From positions 28,705,763 through 28,769,762 of the forward strand of contig CM038710.1 in the NCBI GenBank assembly GCA_021613375.1: a DNA stretch of 64,000 nt, in the 5' to 3' direction. The DNA comes from Megaleporinus macrocephalus. Its lineage: Eukaryota; Chordata; Actinopteri; Characiformes; Anostomidae. The notes beneath the pieces are model-generated. The model made no database searches, was not told where the DNA came from, and saw only the letters and a list, made by a program, of their open reading frames with translations. Shown piece after piece: positions 50,050-63,800 of the stretch. How positions within the stretch are numbered: position 1 is the first letter of the stretch; each line of letters begins with the position of its first letter. The position numbers and the translations under genes were made by a program.

Positions 50050-53000
50050 GGGGCTAAACTACTGTATGTCTAATATGTGGGGCTAAACAGCTGTAGGTTT
50101 GATATGTGGGCTAAACTACTGTAGGTTTGATATGTGAGGCTAAACTGCTGTAGGTTTGATATGTGGGCTAAACTGCTGTAGGTTTGATATGTGGGCTAAA
50201 CTGTTGTAGGTTTGATATGTGAGGCTAAACTGCTGTAGGTTTGATATGTGAGGCTAAACTGCTGTAGGTTTGATATGTGAGGCTAAACTGCTGTAGGTTT
50301 GATATGTGTAGCTAAACTGCTGTAGGTTTGATATGTGGGCTAAACTGCTGTAGGTTTGATATGTGAGGCTAAACTGCTGTAGGTTTGATATGTGGGCTAA
50401 ACTACTGTAGGTTTGATATGTGAGGCTAAACTGCTGTAGGTTTGATATGTGAGGCTAAACTACTGTAGGTTTGATATGTGGGCTAAACTACTGTAGGTTT
50501 GACAAGTGGGGCTAAAGTACTGTAGGTTTTTTATATGTGAGCTAAACTACTGTAGGTTTTATATGTGGGCTAAACTACTGTAAGTTTGATATGTGGGCTA
50601 AAATAATGTAGGTTTGACAAGTGGGGTTAAAGTATTGTATGTTTTTATATGTGGGCTAAACTACTGTAGGTGTGATATGTGGGGCTAAACTACTGTAAGT
50701 TTGATATTTGGGCTAAAATACTGTAGGTTTGACAAGTGGGGCTAAACTACTGTAGGTTTGATATGTGGGCTAAACTGCTGTAGGTTTGATATGTGTAGCT
50801 AAAGTGCTGTAGGTTTGATATGTGTAGCTAAAGTGCTGTAGGTTTGATATGTGAGGCTAAACTACTGTAGGTTTGATGGGTGGGGCTAAACTGCTGTAGG
50901 TTTGATATCTGGGGCTAAACTACTGTAGGTTTGATGGGAGGGGCTAAACTGCTATATGTTTGAAGGGCAGGGCTAAACTATTGTATGTTTGATACGTGGG
51001 GCTAAACTGCTGTATGTTTGATATGTGGGGCTAAACTGCTGTAGGTTTGATATGTGGGCTAAACTGCTGTAGGTTTGATATGTGGGGCTAAACTGCTGTA
51101 GGTTTGATGGGAGAAGCTAAACTACTGTAGGTTTAATGAGTGGGACTAAACTACTGTATGTTTGATATGTGGGGCTAAACTACTTTAGGTCTAATATGTG
51201 GGGCTAAACTACTGTAGGTCTAATATGTGGGGCTAAACTACTGTAGGTCTAATATGTGGGGCTAAACAGCTGTAGGTTTGATATGTGGGGCTAAACTACT
51301 GTTGGTTTGATATGTGAGGCTAAACTGCTGTAGGTTTGATATGTTGGCTAAACTGCCATAGGTTTGATATGTGAGGCTAAAGTGCTGTAGGTTTGATATG
51401 TGAGGCTAAACTGCTGTAGGTTTGATATGTGAGGCTAAACTGCTGTAGGTTTGATATGTGGGCTAAACTGCTGTAGGTTTGATATGTGGGCTAAACTGCT
51501 GTAGGTTTGATATGTGGGCTAAACTGTTGTAGGTTTGATATGTGAGGCTAAACTGCTGTAGGTTTGATATGTGAGGCTAAACTGCTGTAGGTTTGATATG
51601 TGAGGCTAAACTGCTGTAGGTTTGATATGTGTAGCTAAACTGCTGTAGGTTTGATATGTGGGCTAAACTGCTGTAGGTTTGATATGTGAGGCTAAACTAC
51701 TGTAGGTTTGATATGTGAGGCTAAACTGCTGTAGGTTTGATATGTGAGGCTAAACTACTGTAGGTTTGATATGTGGGCTAAACTACTGTAGGTTTGACAA
51801 GTGGGGCTAAAGTACTGTAGGTTTTTTATATGTGAGCTAAACTACTGTAGGTTTTATATGTGGGCTAAACTACTGTAAGTTTGATATGTGGGCTAAAACA
51901 ATGTAGGTTTGACAAGTGGGGTTAAAGTATTGTATGTTTTTATATGTGGGCTAAACTACTGTAGGTGTGATATGTGGGGCTAAACTACTGTAAGTTTGAT
52001 ATGTGGGCTAAAATACTGTAGGTTTGACAAGTGGGGCTAAACTACTGTAGGTTTGATATGTGGGCTAAACTGCTGTAGGTTTGATATGTGTAGCTAAAGT
52101 GCTGTAGGTTTGATATGTGTAGCTAAAGTGCTGTAGGTTTGATATGTGAGGCTAAACTACTGTAGGATTGATGGGTGGGGCTAAACTGCTGTAGGTTTGA
52201 TATCTGGGGCTAAACTACTGTAGGTTTGATGGGAGGGGCTAAACTGCTATATGTTTGAAGGGCAGGGCTAAACTATTGTATGTTTGATACGTGGGGCTAA
52301 ACTGCTGTATGTTTGATATGTGGGGCTAAACTGCTGTAGGTTTGATATGTGGGCTAAACTGCTGTAGGTTTGATATGTGGGGCTAAACTGCTGTAGGTTT
52401 GATGGGAGAAGCTAAACTACTGTAGGTTTAATGAGTGGGACTAAACTACTGTATGTTTGATATGTGGGGCTAAACTACTGTAGGTCTAATATGTGGGGCT
52501 AAACTACTGTAGGTCTAATATGTGGGGCTAAACTAATGTAGGTCTAATATGTGGGGTTAAACAGCTGTAGGTTTGATATGTGGGGCTAAACTACTGTAGG
52601 TTTGATATGTGAGGCTAAACTGCCGTAGGTTTGATATGTTGGCTAAACTGCCATAGGTTTGATATGTGAGGCTAAAGTGCTGTAGGTTTGATATGTGAGG
52701 CTAAACTGCTGTAGGTTTGATATGTGAGGCTAAACTGCTGTAGGTTTGATATGTGGGCTAAACTGCTGTAGGTTTGATATGTGGGCTAAACTGCTGTAGG
52801 TTTGATATGTGGGCTAAACTGTTGTAGGTTTGATATGTGAGGCTAAACTGCTGTAGGTTTGATATGTGAGGCTAAACTGCTGTAGGTTTGATATGTGAGG
52901 CTAAACTGCTGTAGGTTTGATATGTGTAGCTAAACTGCTGTAGGTTTGATATGTGGGCTAAACTGCTGTAGGTTTGATATGTGAGGCTAAACTGCTGTAG

Positions 53001-54900
53001 GTTTGATATGTGGGCTAAACTACTGTAGGTTTGATATGTGAGGCTAAACTGCTGTAGGTTTGATATGTGGGGCTAAACTACTGTAGGTTTGATATGTGGG
53101 CTAAACTACTGTAGGTTTGACAAGTGGGGCTAAAGTACTGTAGGTTTTTTATATGTGAGCTAAACTACTGTAGGTTTTATATGTGGGGCTAAACTACTGT
53201 AGGTTTGACAAGTGGGGCTAAACTACTGTAGGTTTGACTAGTGGGGCTAAACTACTGTAGGTGTGATATGTGGGCTAAACTACTGTAGGTTTGACAAGTG
53301 GGGCTAAAGTACTGTAGGTTTTTTATATGTGAGCTAAACTACTGTAGGTTTTATATGTGGGGCTAAACTACTGTAGGTTTGACATGTGGGCTAAACTACT
53401 ATAGGTGTGATATGCGGGCTAAACTACTGTAGGTGTGATATGTGGGCTAAACTACTGTAGGTTTGACAAGTGGGGCTAAACTACTGTAGGTTTTTTATAT
53501 GTGGGCTAAACTACTATAGGTGTGATATGTGGGGCTAAACTACTGTAGGTTTGATATGTGGGGGTAAACTACTGTAGGTTTGACAAGTGGGGCTAAAGTA
53601 CTGTATATTTTTATATGTGGGCTAAACTACTATAGGTGTGATATGTGGGCTAAACTGCTGTAGGTTTGATGGGAGAAGCTAAACTACTGTAGGTTTAATG
53701 AGTGGGACTAAACTACTGTATGTTTGATATGTGGGGCTAAACTACTGTAGGTCTAATATGTGGGGCTATACTACTTTAGGTCTAATATGTGGGGCTAAAC
53801 TAATGTAGGTCTAATATGTGGGGCTAAACAGCTGTAGGTTTGATATGTGGGGCTAAACTACTGTAGGTTTGATATGTGAGGCTAAACTGCCGTAGGTTTG
53901 ATATGTTGGCTAAACTGCCATAGGTTTGATATGTGAGGCTAAAGTGCTGTGGGTTTGATATGTGAGGCTAAACTGCTGTAGGTTTGATATGTGAGGCTAA
54001 ACTGCTGTAGGTTTGATATGTGGGCTAAACTGCTGTAGGTTTGATATGTGGGCTAAACTGCTGTAGGTTTGATATGTGGGCTAAACTGTTGTAGGTTTGA
54101 TATGTGAGGCTAAACTGCTGTAGGTTTGATATGTGAGGCTAAACTGCTGTAGGTTTGATATGTGAGGCTAAACTGCTGTAGGTTTGATATGTGTAGCTAA
54201 ACTGCTGTAGGTTTGATATGTGGGCTAAACTGCTGTAGGTTTGATATGTGAGGCTAAACTGCTGTAGGTTTGATATGTGGGCTAAACTACTGTAGGTTTG
54301 ATATGTGAGGCTAAACTGCTGTAGGTTTGATATGTGGGGCTAAACTACTGTAGGTTTGATATGTGGGGCTAAAGTACTGTAGGTTTTTTATATGTGAGCT
54401 AAACTACTGTAGGTTTTATATGTGGGGCTAAACTACTGTAGGTTTGACAAGTGGGGCTAAACTACTGTAGGTTTGACTAGTGGGGCTAAACTACTGTAGG
54501 TGTGATATGTGGGCTAAACTACTGTAGGTTTGACAAGTGGGGCTAAAGTACTGTAGGTTTTTTATATGTGAGCTAAACTACTGTAGGTTTTATATGTGGG
54601 GCTAAACTACTGTAGGTTTGACATGTGGGCTAAACTACTATAGGTGTGATATGCGGGCTAAACTACTGTAGGTGTGATATGTGGGCTAAACTACTGTAGG
54701 TTTGACAAGTGGGGCTAAACTACTGTAGGTTTTTTATATGTGGGCTAAACTACTATAGGTGTGATATGTGGGGCTAAACTACTGTAGGTTTGATATGTGG
54801 GGGTAAACTACTGTAGGTTTGACAAGTGGGGCTAAAGTACTGTATATTTTTATATGTGGGCTAAACTACTATAGGTGTGATATGTGGGCTAAACTACTGT
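50050..54900. repeat. Higher-order repeats of about 1.24-1.30 kb
   Basis: The rare ATGTTGGCTAAACTGCCATA recurs at 51341, 52636 and 53903 (steps 1,295 and 1,267). TATGCGGGCTAAAC recurs at 53411 and 54650 (1,239). Flanking variant order is shared, including GAAGGGCAGGGC and TTTAATGAGTGGGAC. Step differences are close to multiples of one unit. Confidence 0.8.
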
Positions 54901-55414
54901 AGGTTTGATATGTGGGGCTAAACTACTGTAGGTGTGATATGTGGGCTAAACTACTGTAGGTTTGACTAGTGGGGCTAAACTACTGTAGTTTTTTTATATG
55001 TGGGCTAAACTGCTGTAGATTTGATATATGGGGCTAAACTACTGTAGGTTTGATATGTGGGCCAAACTACTGTAGGCTTGATATGTGGGGCTAAACTACT
55101 GTAGGTTTGACATGTGGGTTAAACTACTGCAGGTTTGATATCTGGGCAAAACTACTGTAGGTTTGATATGTGGGGGTAAACTACTTTACGTGTGATATTT
55201 GGACTAAACTATTGTAGGTTTGACTAGTGGGGCTAAACTACTGTAGGTTTGACATGTGGGTTAAACTACTGTAGGCTTGATATGTGGGGCTAAACTACTG
55301 CAGGTGCGATATGTGGGGCTAAACTACTGCAGGTTTGATATGTGGGCTAAACTACTGTAAGTTTGATATGTGGGGCTAAACTACTGTGGGTTTGACATGT
55401 GGGCTAAACTTCAG

Positions 55415-55502
55415 TAGGTTTGATGAACTAGTGTAGGCTAAATGGGTGGGGCTAAACTGTGATGAATTTAAAATAGGTTCATAACATGGACTGTATGGAG
55501 AA

Positions 55503-55534
<32 letters not shown>

Positions 55535-55850
55535 TGAGAGAGATAGAGAGACAGACAGACAGAGAGAGAAAAGCAGTGTCTTCCTTTATGATGTCACAGA
55601 AGACACTTAGAAATCTCAAGTCTCTCAGTGTTCTAAACATGAACTTCTCATCAACAGTCGACACCCAGCAAGTCTCTTCCTGCTGATCTGCTGCATCCAT
55701 TTCAAATAATTTACATTAATAGGTACGTATTCTGTAAAATATGTTCAATCTTTTATATTTAAACACATTTAACTGTATTTAAATATTCACTGATAGCTGT
55801 GTGTGTTTATTAGGACTATGTTAGTGCGTCTTTATCTACTTCTTTGTGCT
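55415..55850. repeat. Array spacer S4, truncated, right edge of the array
   Basis: Has the same lead-in and body as S2 and S3 but stops matching after TCTACTTCTTTGT at about 55845, where unrelated AT-rich sequence begins. No minisatellite follows, so S4 forms the right boundary of the array. Confidence 0.93.
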
Positions 55851-55899
55851 ATGCCATTAAAGGTTAAATTAATAATTAAATGTTCCTGTATAATTGTAT

Positions 55900-56350
55900 A
55901 TGTGCTAGAATAAGAGACAACATTCCATATTAGAAATCAATAAAAGATTTTATTCACTAGAATAGGAAATATTAATCCATTATATATCTCTATAACCTCT
56001 TCTGCATGTTAGAATAGAATATATTACTCCATAAACAACTCAATATCCCTAAATAAAAGATTTTAGTTCATAAATATCAATAAATGGTCCTCTACCCTAG
56101 AAAAGGAGACATTAGTCCATAAACAACTTAAATAATAGCTGTTAGTCCATAATTTGTCTCTATACATTCTTATATGCCATAACAGGATATATTTCTTCAT
56201 AAATTACTTCAAGTGCTCTTATACACTAAATATCTAAGATATCAGTTCATAATCACCTCCAAAAAGAGCCCCTAAGAGCTACATTTGAAGATAGTAGTAT
56301 ATAAATTATTTAACGCTACTTTAAAGTAAGATATATATGCATATGGAGTT
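55900..56350. repeat. Decayed tandem array with about 50-bp period
   Basis: The degenerate motif TTAGTCCATAA recurs at about 55971, 56022, 56062, 56111, 56141, 56191 and 56241, with intervals of 51, 40, 49, 30, 50 and 50. Accompanying words (AAGATTTTA, AATAGGAAATATT, CTCTATA, AACAACTYAA) repeat loosely in between. It appears old compared with the neighbouring minisatellite. Confidence 0.6.
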
Positions 56351-56409
56351 GGATATTTAGAAATCCTTATTAAGGAACTTTACCCGGACAGAGTACTAAT
56401 CAGCACTCA

Positions 56410-56918
56410 GTACTAATGCCTTTGTCTGATTTTGGCTTTACTGCTACTGAGTTCTGGTGATAAGCATAAGTGCTCATGACTGGTTGTCAGTAATGTTTCT
56501 AAATGGTAATTAGTTAGCATTATTGCTAGCATGTGTTTATTGTCAGCATCAATGCTAAGACGTACTGACTTATTGAGTGGTCATCACACATGCAAAAGAA
56601 GATATGTTACACATGTTAGACAGCTCATCAAATATACTCTGTCTGTATTCACTGTAGTGCACATACCACAGTGTGCAGATGACTGACAGGACAGGAGTCT
56701 ATTTAGGAGTTTATTCTCCGGGTAAATCATCATCACAATGTAATACCACGTCAACATGCCACAGAGAAACGGTCAGAGCTGTTATTCTTACTCTGTATTG
56801 GTTATAAATGCACCCAGTTAAATTCCCAGTAACAGGTGCGTGGTGGTGGAAGAAGAAAGTAAAATGAACAGACAATAATAATAATAATAACAAAAACAAC
56901 AACAATGATAAAAATAAC

Positions 56919-56969
<51 letters not shown>

Positions 56970-57610
56970 CACACATTTAGCATTACTGATTACTGCTACT
57001 AAGTGCTTATTATTTTGTGTTACTAATTGTTTGGCAGTATTGCTGCTGGTTTCTGTTACACACGCTGAGTGCTGATCATTTGTTGACTGTCAGCATTAAT
57101 GCTAAAGAGTTCTGCTGGGTTGGTATTAAAGCCACTGAGAAATACATTATTGGCATTGATGCAAACAAGTGCTAATTGGCTGGCGTTATTGCTACTGAAT
57201 GCTAATTGATTAGCAATGCTGCTACTGAGCATCCTGATTGGTTTCTGTTACAAAGTTCTAATTGTTTATTGTTACTGCTAATGAGTTCTGACTTGTCAGT
57301 ATTACAGCTAATGAATGATAATTAATTAGCATTAATGATAACGAGTTCTTATTGGTATCTGTTTCAGGTACTGTTTTAGTTTCATGCCATTGAATGCTAA
57401 TTGCTAAATACATGCTAAAGAGTTCTGACTTGTTAGTATTACTGCTACACTGCATGTGTTATACAGTTATGTTGTGATAACGTACTGTTTTGGTGCCCAC
57501 AATGAAGGAGTGCTAATTGATTGTCATTATTACTACTGAGTGCTGACTGAAACTCTTTTACAAGTACTGAATGCTTATCGTTTACTGTTACGGCTATTAG
57601 TGCTAATTAA
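56410..57610. repeat. Decayed tandem array with about 30-bp period
   Basis: Loose copies of GCTACTGAGTGCTAATTG and TTAGCATTATTGCTACTG recur across 1.2 kb, for example near 56441, 56991, 57189, 57218, 57276 and 57530. The copies are strongly diverged. The stretch contains the AAT/ATT microsatellite listed separately. No gene is seen. Confidence 0.6.
56872..56966. repeat. (AAT)n ... (ATT)n inverted microsatellite
   Basis: An AATAATAAT run at 56872-56889, an A-rich spacer, then about 48 bases of ATT. The two runs are reverse complements and could pair. Confidence 0.92.
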
Positions 57611-57859
57611 GTTGATTTGAAAAATCTTAATCTTTTTACCCAAAACACAGAAGAATATACACACATTCACAATACACACACCAAATACACAAACATTACA
57701 CACTCCGCACACAAAGCATACGTCACACACATCACATACACCAAACACTGTGTGTGCATTACACACTATACACACAATGTACACACTCTGCACTTTCACA
57801 ATACACACACTGAAAAATCAACAAACACTACCAATTACACAGACTGTAAACACCACTGA

Positions 57860-60800
57860 TACTGTACACACCACACACTGTACACACTTTCCATTCTCAC
57901 AACACACACTGTACAAACTATACACACACCACACACACTGTACACACTTTCCATTCTCACAACACACACTGTACAATCCACACAAACACCACACACACTG
58001 TACACACTTTCCATTCTCACAACACACACTGTATAATCCACACAAACACCACACACTGTACACACATTCCATTCTCACAACACACACTGTACACTCCACA
58101 CAAACACCACACACTGTACACACTTTCCATACTCACGACACACACTGAAAATACCACAGACACTGCACACACTTTCCATTCTCAAAACACACACTGTACA
58201 ATCCACACAAACACCACACACTGTACACCTAGTTCATCCTCACAACACACACTGTACAATCTACACAAACACCACACACTGTACACCTAGTTCATCCTCA
58301 CAACACACACTGTACAATCTACACAAACACCACACACACTGTACACACTTTCCATCCTCACAACACACATTGTACAATCCACACAAACACCACACACACT
58401 TTCCATCCTCACAACACACACTGTACAAATCACATAAAAAACACACACTGTACACACTTTCTATTCTCACAACACACTTTGTAAAATCCACACAAACACC
58501 ACACACACTGTACACACTTTCCAGTCTCACAACACACATTGTACTATCCACCCAAATACCACACACTGTACACACTTTCCATTCTCACAAAACACACTGT
58601 ACAATCCACACAAACACCACACACACTGTACACACTTTTCATTCTCACAACACACACTATACAATCAACACAAACACCACACACACTGTACACATTTTCA
58701 ATTCTCACAACACACACTGTACAATCCACACAAACACCACACATACTGTACACGCTTTCCATTCTCACAACACACATTGTAAAATCCACAAAAACACCAC
58801 ACACTGTACACACTTTCCATTCTCACAACACACATTGTACAATCCACACAAACACCACACACACTGTACACGCAATTCATTTGCACAACACACATTGTAC
58901 AATCCACACAAACACCACACACTGTACACACTTTCCATTCTTACAACACACATTGTACAAACCACACAAACACCACACACTGTACACACTTTCCATTCTC
59001 ACAACACCCACTGTGTAATGCACACAAAGAGCACACACACGTACACATTTTCCGTCCTCACAACACACACTGTGCAATCCACACAAACACCACACACTTT
59101 ACACACTTTCCATTCCCACAACACACTGTACAATCCACACAAACACCACACACACTGTACACACTTTTCATTCTCACAACACACACTATACAATCCACAC
59201 AAACACCACACACACTGTACACATTTTCAATTCTCACAACACACACTGTACAATCCACACAAACACCACACATACTGTACACGCTTTCCATTCTCACAAC
59301 ACACACTGTACAATCCACACAAATACCACACAATGTACACACTTTCCATTCTCACAACACACACTGTACAATTCACACGAACACCACACACACTGTAGAC
59401 ACTTTCCATTCTGACAACACACACTGTACAATCCACACAAAAACCACACACTGTACACACTTTCCGTTCTCACAACACACTGTAAAATCCACACAAACAC
59501 CACACACAGTGTACACACTTTCCATTCTCACAACAAACACTGTACATACCACACACTCTACACACTTTCCATTCTCACAACACACATTGTACAATCCACA
59601 CAAACACCACACACACGTACACACTTTCCATCCTCACAACACACACTGTACAATCCACACAAACATCACACACTGTACACACTTTCCATTCTCACAACAC
59701 ACACTGTACAATCCACAAAAACACCACACACACTGTACACACTTCCAATTATCACAACACACACTGTACAATCCACACAAACACCACACACTGTACACAC
59801 TTTCCATTCTTACAGCACACATTGTACAAACCACACAAACCACACAAACACCATACACTGTACACACTTTCCATTCTCACAACACCCACTGTGTAATGCA
59901 CACAAACACCACACACACTGTACACACTTTGCAATCTCACAACACACAATGTACAATCCACACAAACACCACACACACTGTACACACTTTTCATTCTCAC
60001 AACACACACTATACAATCCACACAAACACCACACACACTGTACACATTTTAAATTCTCACAACACACACTGTACAATCCACACAAACACCACACATACTG
60101 TACACGCTTTCCATTCTCACAACACACACTGTACAATCCACACAAATACCACACAATGTACACACTTTCCATTCTCACAACACACACTGTACAATTCACA
60201 CGAACACCACACACACTGTAGACACTTTCCATTCTCACAACACACACTGTACAATCCACACAAAAACCACACACTGTACACACTTTCCGTTCTCACAACA
60301 CACTGTAAAATCCACACAAACACCACACACAGTGTACACACTTTCCATTCTCACAACAAACACTGTACATACCACACACTCTACACACTTTCCATCCTCA
60401 CAACACACATTGTACAATCCACACAAACACCACACACACGTACACACTTTCCATCCTCACAACACACACTGTACAATCCACACAAACACCACACACACTG
60501 TACACACTTTCCATCCTCACAACACACACTGTACAATCCACACAAACACCACACACTGTACACACTTTCCATTCTCACAACACACACTGTACAATCCACA
60601 AAAACACCAATCACACTGTACACACTTCCAATTCTCACAACACACACTGTACAATTCACACAAACACCACACACTGTACACACTTTCCATTCTTACAACA
60701 CACATTGTACAAATCACACAAACACCACACACTGTACACACTTTCCATTCTCACAACACCCACTGTGTAATGCACACAAACAGCACATACACTGTACACA

Positions 60801-63800
60801 CTTTGCAATCTCACAACACACAATGTACAATCCACACAAACACCACACACTGTAAACACTTTCCATTCTCACAACACCAACTGTACAATGCACACAATCA
60901 GCACAAACACTGTACCGACTTTGCTTTCTCACAACACACACTGTACAGTCCACACAAATACCACACACTGTACACACTTTCCATTCTCACAACACACATT
61001 GTACAATCCACACAAACACGACACACTGTACACACTTTCCATTCTCACAACGCACACTTTACAATCCACACACACTGTACACACTTTCCATTCTCACAAC
61101 ACACACTATACAATCCACACAAACACCACACACACTGTACACATTTTCAATTCTCACAACACACATTGTACAATCCACACAAACACCACACACTGTACAC
61201 ACTTTCCATTCTCACAACACACAATGTACAATCCACACAAACACCACACACACGTACACATTTTCCATCCTCACAACACACACTGTACAATCCACACAAA
61301 CACCACACACTTTACACCTTTTTCATTCCCACAACACACATTGTACAAACCACACAAACACCACACACTGTAAACACTTTCCATTCTCACAACACCAACT
61401 GTACAATGCACACAATCGTCACACACAATGTACCGACTTTGCTTTCTCACAAAACACTGTACAATCCACACAAATACCACACATTGTACACACTTTCCAT
61501 TCTCACAATACACACTGTACAATCCACACAAACACCACACACTGTACACACGTTCCATTCTCACAACACACACTGTACAATCCACACAAACACCACACAC
61601 TGTACACACTTTCCATTCTCACAACAAACACTGTACATACCACACACTGTACACACTTTCCATTCTCACAACACACATTGTACAATCCACACAAACACCA
61701 CACACACTGTACACACTTTCCATCCTCACAACACACACTGTACAATCCACACAAACACCACACACACGTACACACTTTCCATCCTCACAACACACACTGT
61801 ACAATCCACACAAACACCACACACTGTACAAACTTTCCATTCTCACAACACACACTGTACAATCCAAAAAAACACCACACACACTGTACACACTTCCAAT
61901 TCTCACAACACACACTGTACAATCCACACAAACACCACACACTGTACACACTTTCCATCCTCACAACACACACTGTACAAACACCACACACTGTACACAC
62001 TTTCCATTCTCACAACACCCACTGTGTAATGCACACAAACAGCACACACACTGTACACACTTTCCATTCTCACAACACACACTGTACAATCCACACAAAA
62101 ACCACACACTGTACACACTTTCCATCCTCACAACACACACTGTACAATCCACACAAACATCACACACTGTACACACTTTCCATTCTCACAACACACACTG
62201 TACAATCCACAAAAACACCACACACACTGTACACACTTTCCATTCTCACAACACACATTGTACAAACCACACAAACACCACACACTGTACACACTTTCCA
62301 TTCTCACAACACCCACTGTACAATCCACACAAATACCACACACTGTACACACTTTCCATTCTCACAACAAACACTGTACATACCACACACTCTACACGCT
62401 TTCCATTCTCACAACACACATTTTACAATCCACACAAACACCACACACACTGTACACCCTTTCCATCCTCACAACACACACTGTGCAATCCACACAAACA
62501 CCACACACACGTACACACTTTCCATCCTCACAACACACACTGTACAATCCACACAAACACCACACACTGTACACACTTTCCATTCTCACAACACCCACTG
62601 TAAAATCCACACAAATACCACACACTGTACACACTTTCCATTCTCACAACAAACACTGTACATACCACACACTCTACACACTTTCCATTCTCACAACACA
62701 CATTTTACAATCCACACAAACACCACACACACTGTACACCCTTTCCATCCTCACAACACACACTGTGCAATCCACACAAACACCACACACACGTACACAC
62801 TTTCCATCCTCACAACACACACTGTACAATCCACACAAACACCACACACTGTACACACTTTCCATTCTTACAACACACATTGTACAAACCACACAAACAC
62901 CACACACTGTACACACTTTCCATTCTCACAACACCCACTGTGTAATGCACACAAACAGCACACACACTGTACACACTTTGCAATCTCACAACACACAATG
63001 TACAATCCACACAAACACCACACACACTGTAAACCCTTTCCGTTCTCACAACACACATTGAAAATACCACAGACACTGCACACACTTTCCATTCTCACAA
63101 CACACATTGTACAATCCACACAAACACCACACACTGTACACACTTTCCATTCTCACAATACACACTGTACAATCCACACAAATACCACACACTGTACACA
63201 CTTTCCATTCTCACAACACACACTGTACAATCCACACAAACACCACACACTGTACACACTTTCCATTCTCACAACACACACTGTACAATCCACACAAAAA
63301 CCACACACTGTACACCCTTCCGTTCTCACAACACACACTGTACAATTTACACGAACACCACACACACTGTAGACACTTTCCATTCTCACAACACACACTG
63401 TACAATACACACAAACACCACACACTGTACACATTTTCCATCCTCACAACACACACTGTGCAATCCACACAAACACCACACACTTTACACACTTTCCATT
63501 CCCACAACACACATTGTACAAACCACACAAACACCACACACTGTAAACACTTTCCATTCTCACAACACCAACTGTACAATGCACACAATCAGCAAACACT
63601 GTACACACTTTCCATTCTAACAACACACACTGTACAATCCACACAAAAACCACACACTGTACACACTTTCCGTTCTCACAACACACACTGTACAATTCAC
63701 ACGAACACCACACACACTGTAGACACTTTCCATCCTCACAACATGCACTGTACAAACCACACAAACACCACACACTGTAAACACTTTCCATTCTCACAAC

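Larger units (their letters stand above)
31860..55470. repeat. 28/29-bp minisatellite megaarray (about 21 kb of units, roughly 750 copies)
   Basis: Units of 28 or 29 bases have a nearly constant core CTAAACTACTGTAGG, then TTTGATATGTGGGG or variants (TGTGATATGTGGG, TTTGACAAGTGGGG, TTTTTTATATGTGGG). Variant units alternate in patterns that recur at distance, so copies spread in blocks rather than singly. From about 35 kb many units carry CTGCTG in place of CTACTG and GAGG in place of GGGG. Four spacer copies interrupt the array. Copy number is estimated from length. There are no genes inside. Confidence 0.97.

Noticed and set aside
31860..55470. CRISPR array, because of regular repeats
   Set aside because: There are no distinct spacers between constant repeats; units abut directly and vary internally. 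The DNA is clearly from a vertebrate.
31860..55470. Centromeric or telomeric satellite
   Set aside because: No TTAGGG runs and no evidence of extent beyond 24 kb; location cannot be judged from this window.
58370..63372. Very long forward open frames (342 to 565 codons) rich in His and Thr
   Set aside because: They follow from a CA-rich satellite unit with no stop codon in any forward frame. Several overlapping frames are open at once and the translation is only the repeat. There is no start context, splice structure or domain.
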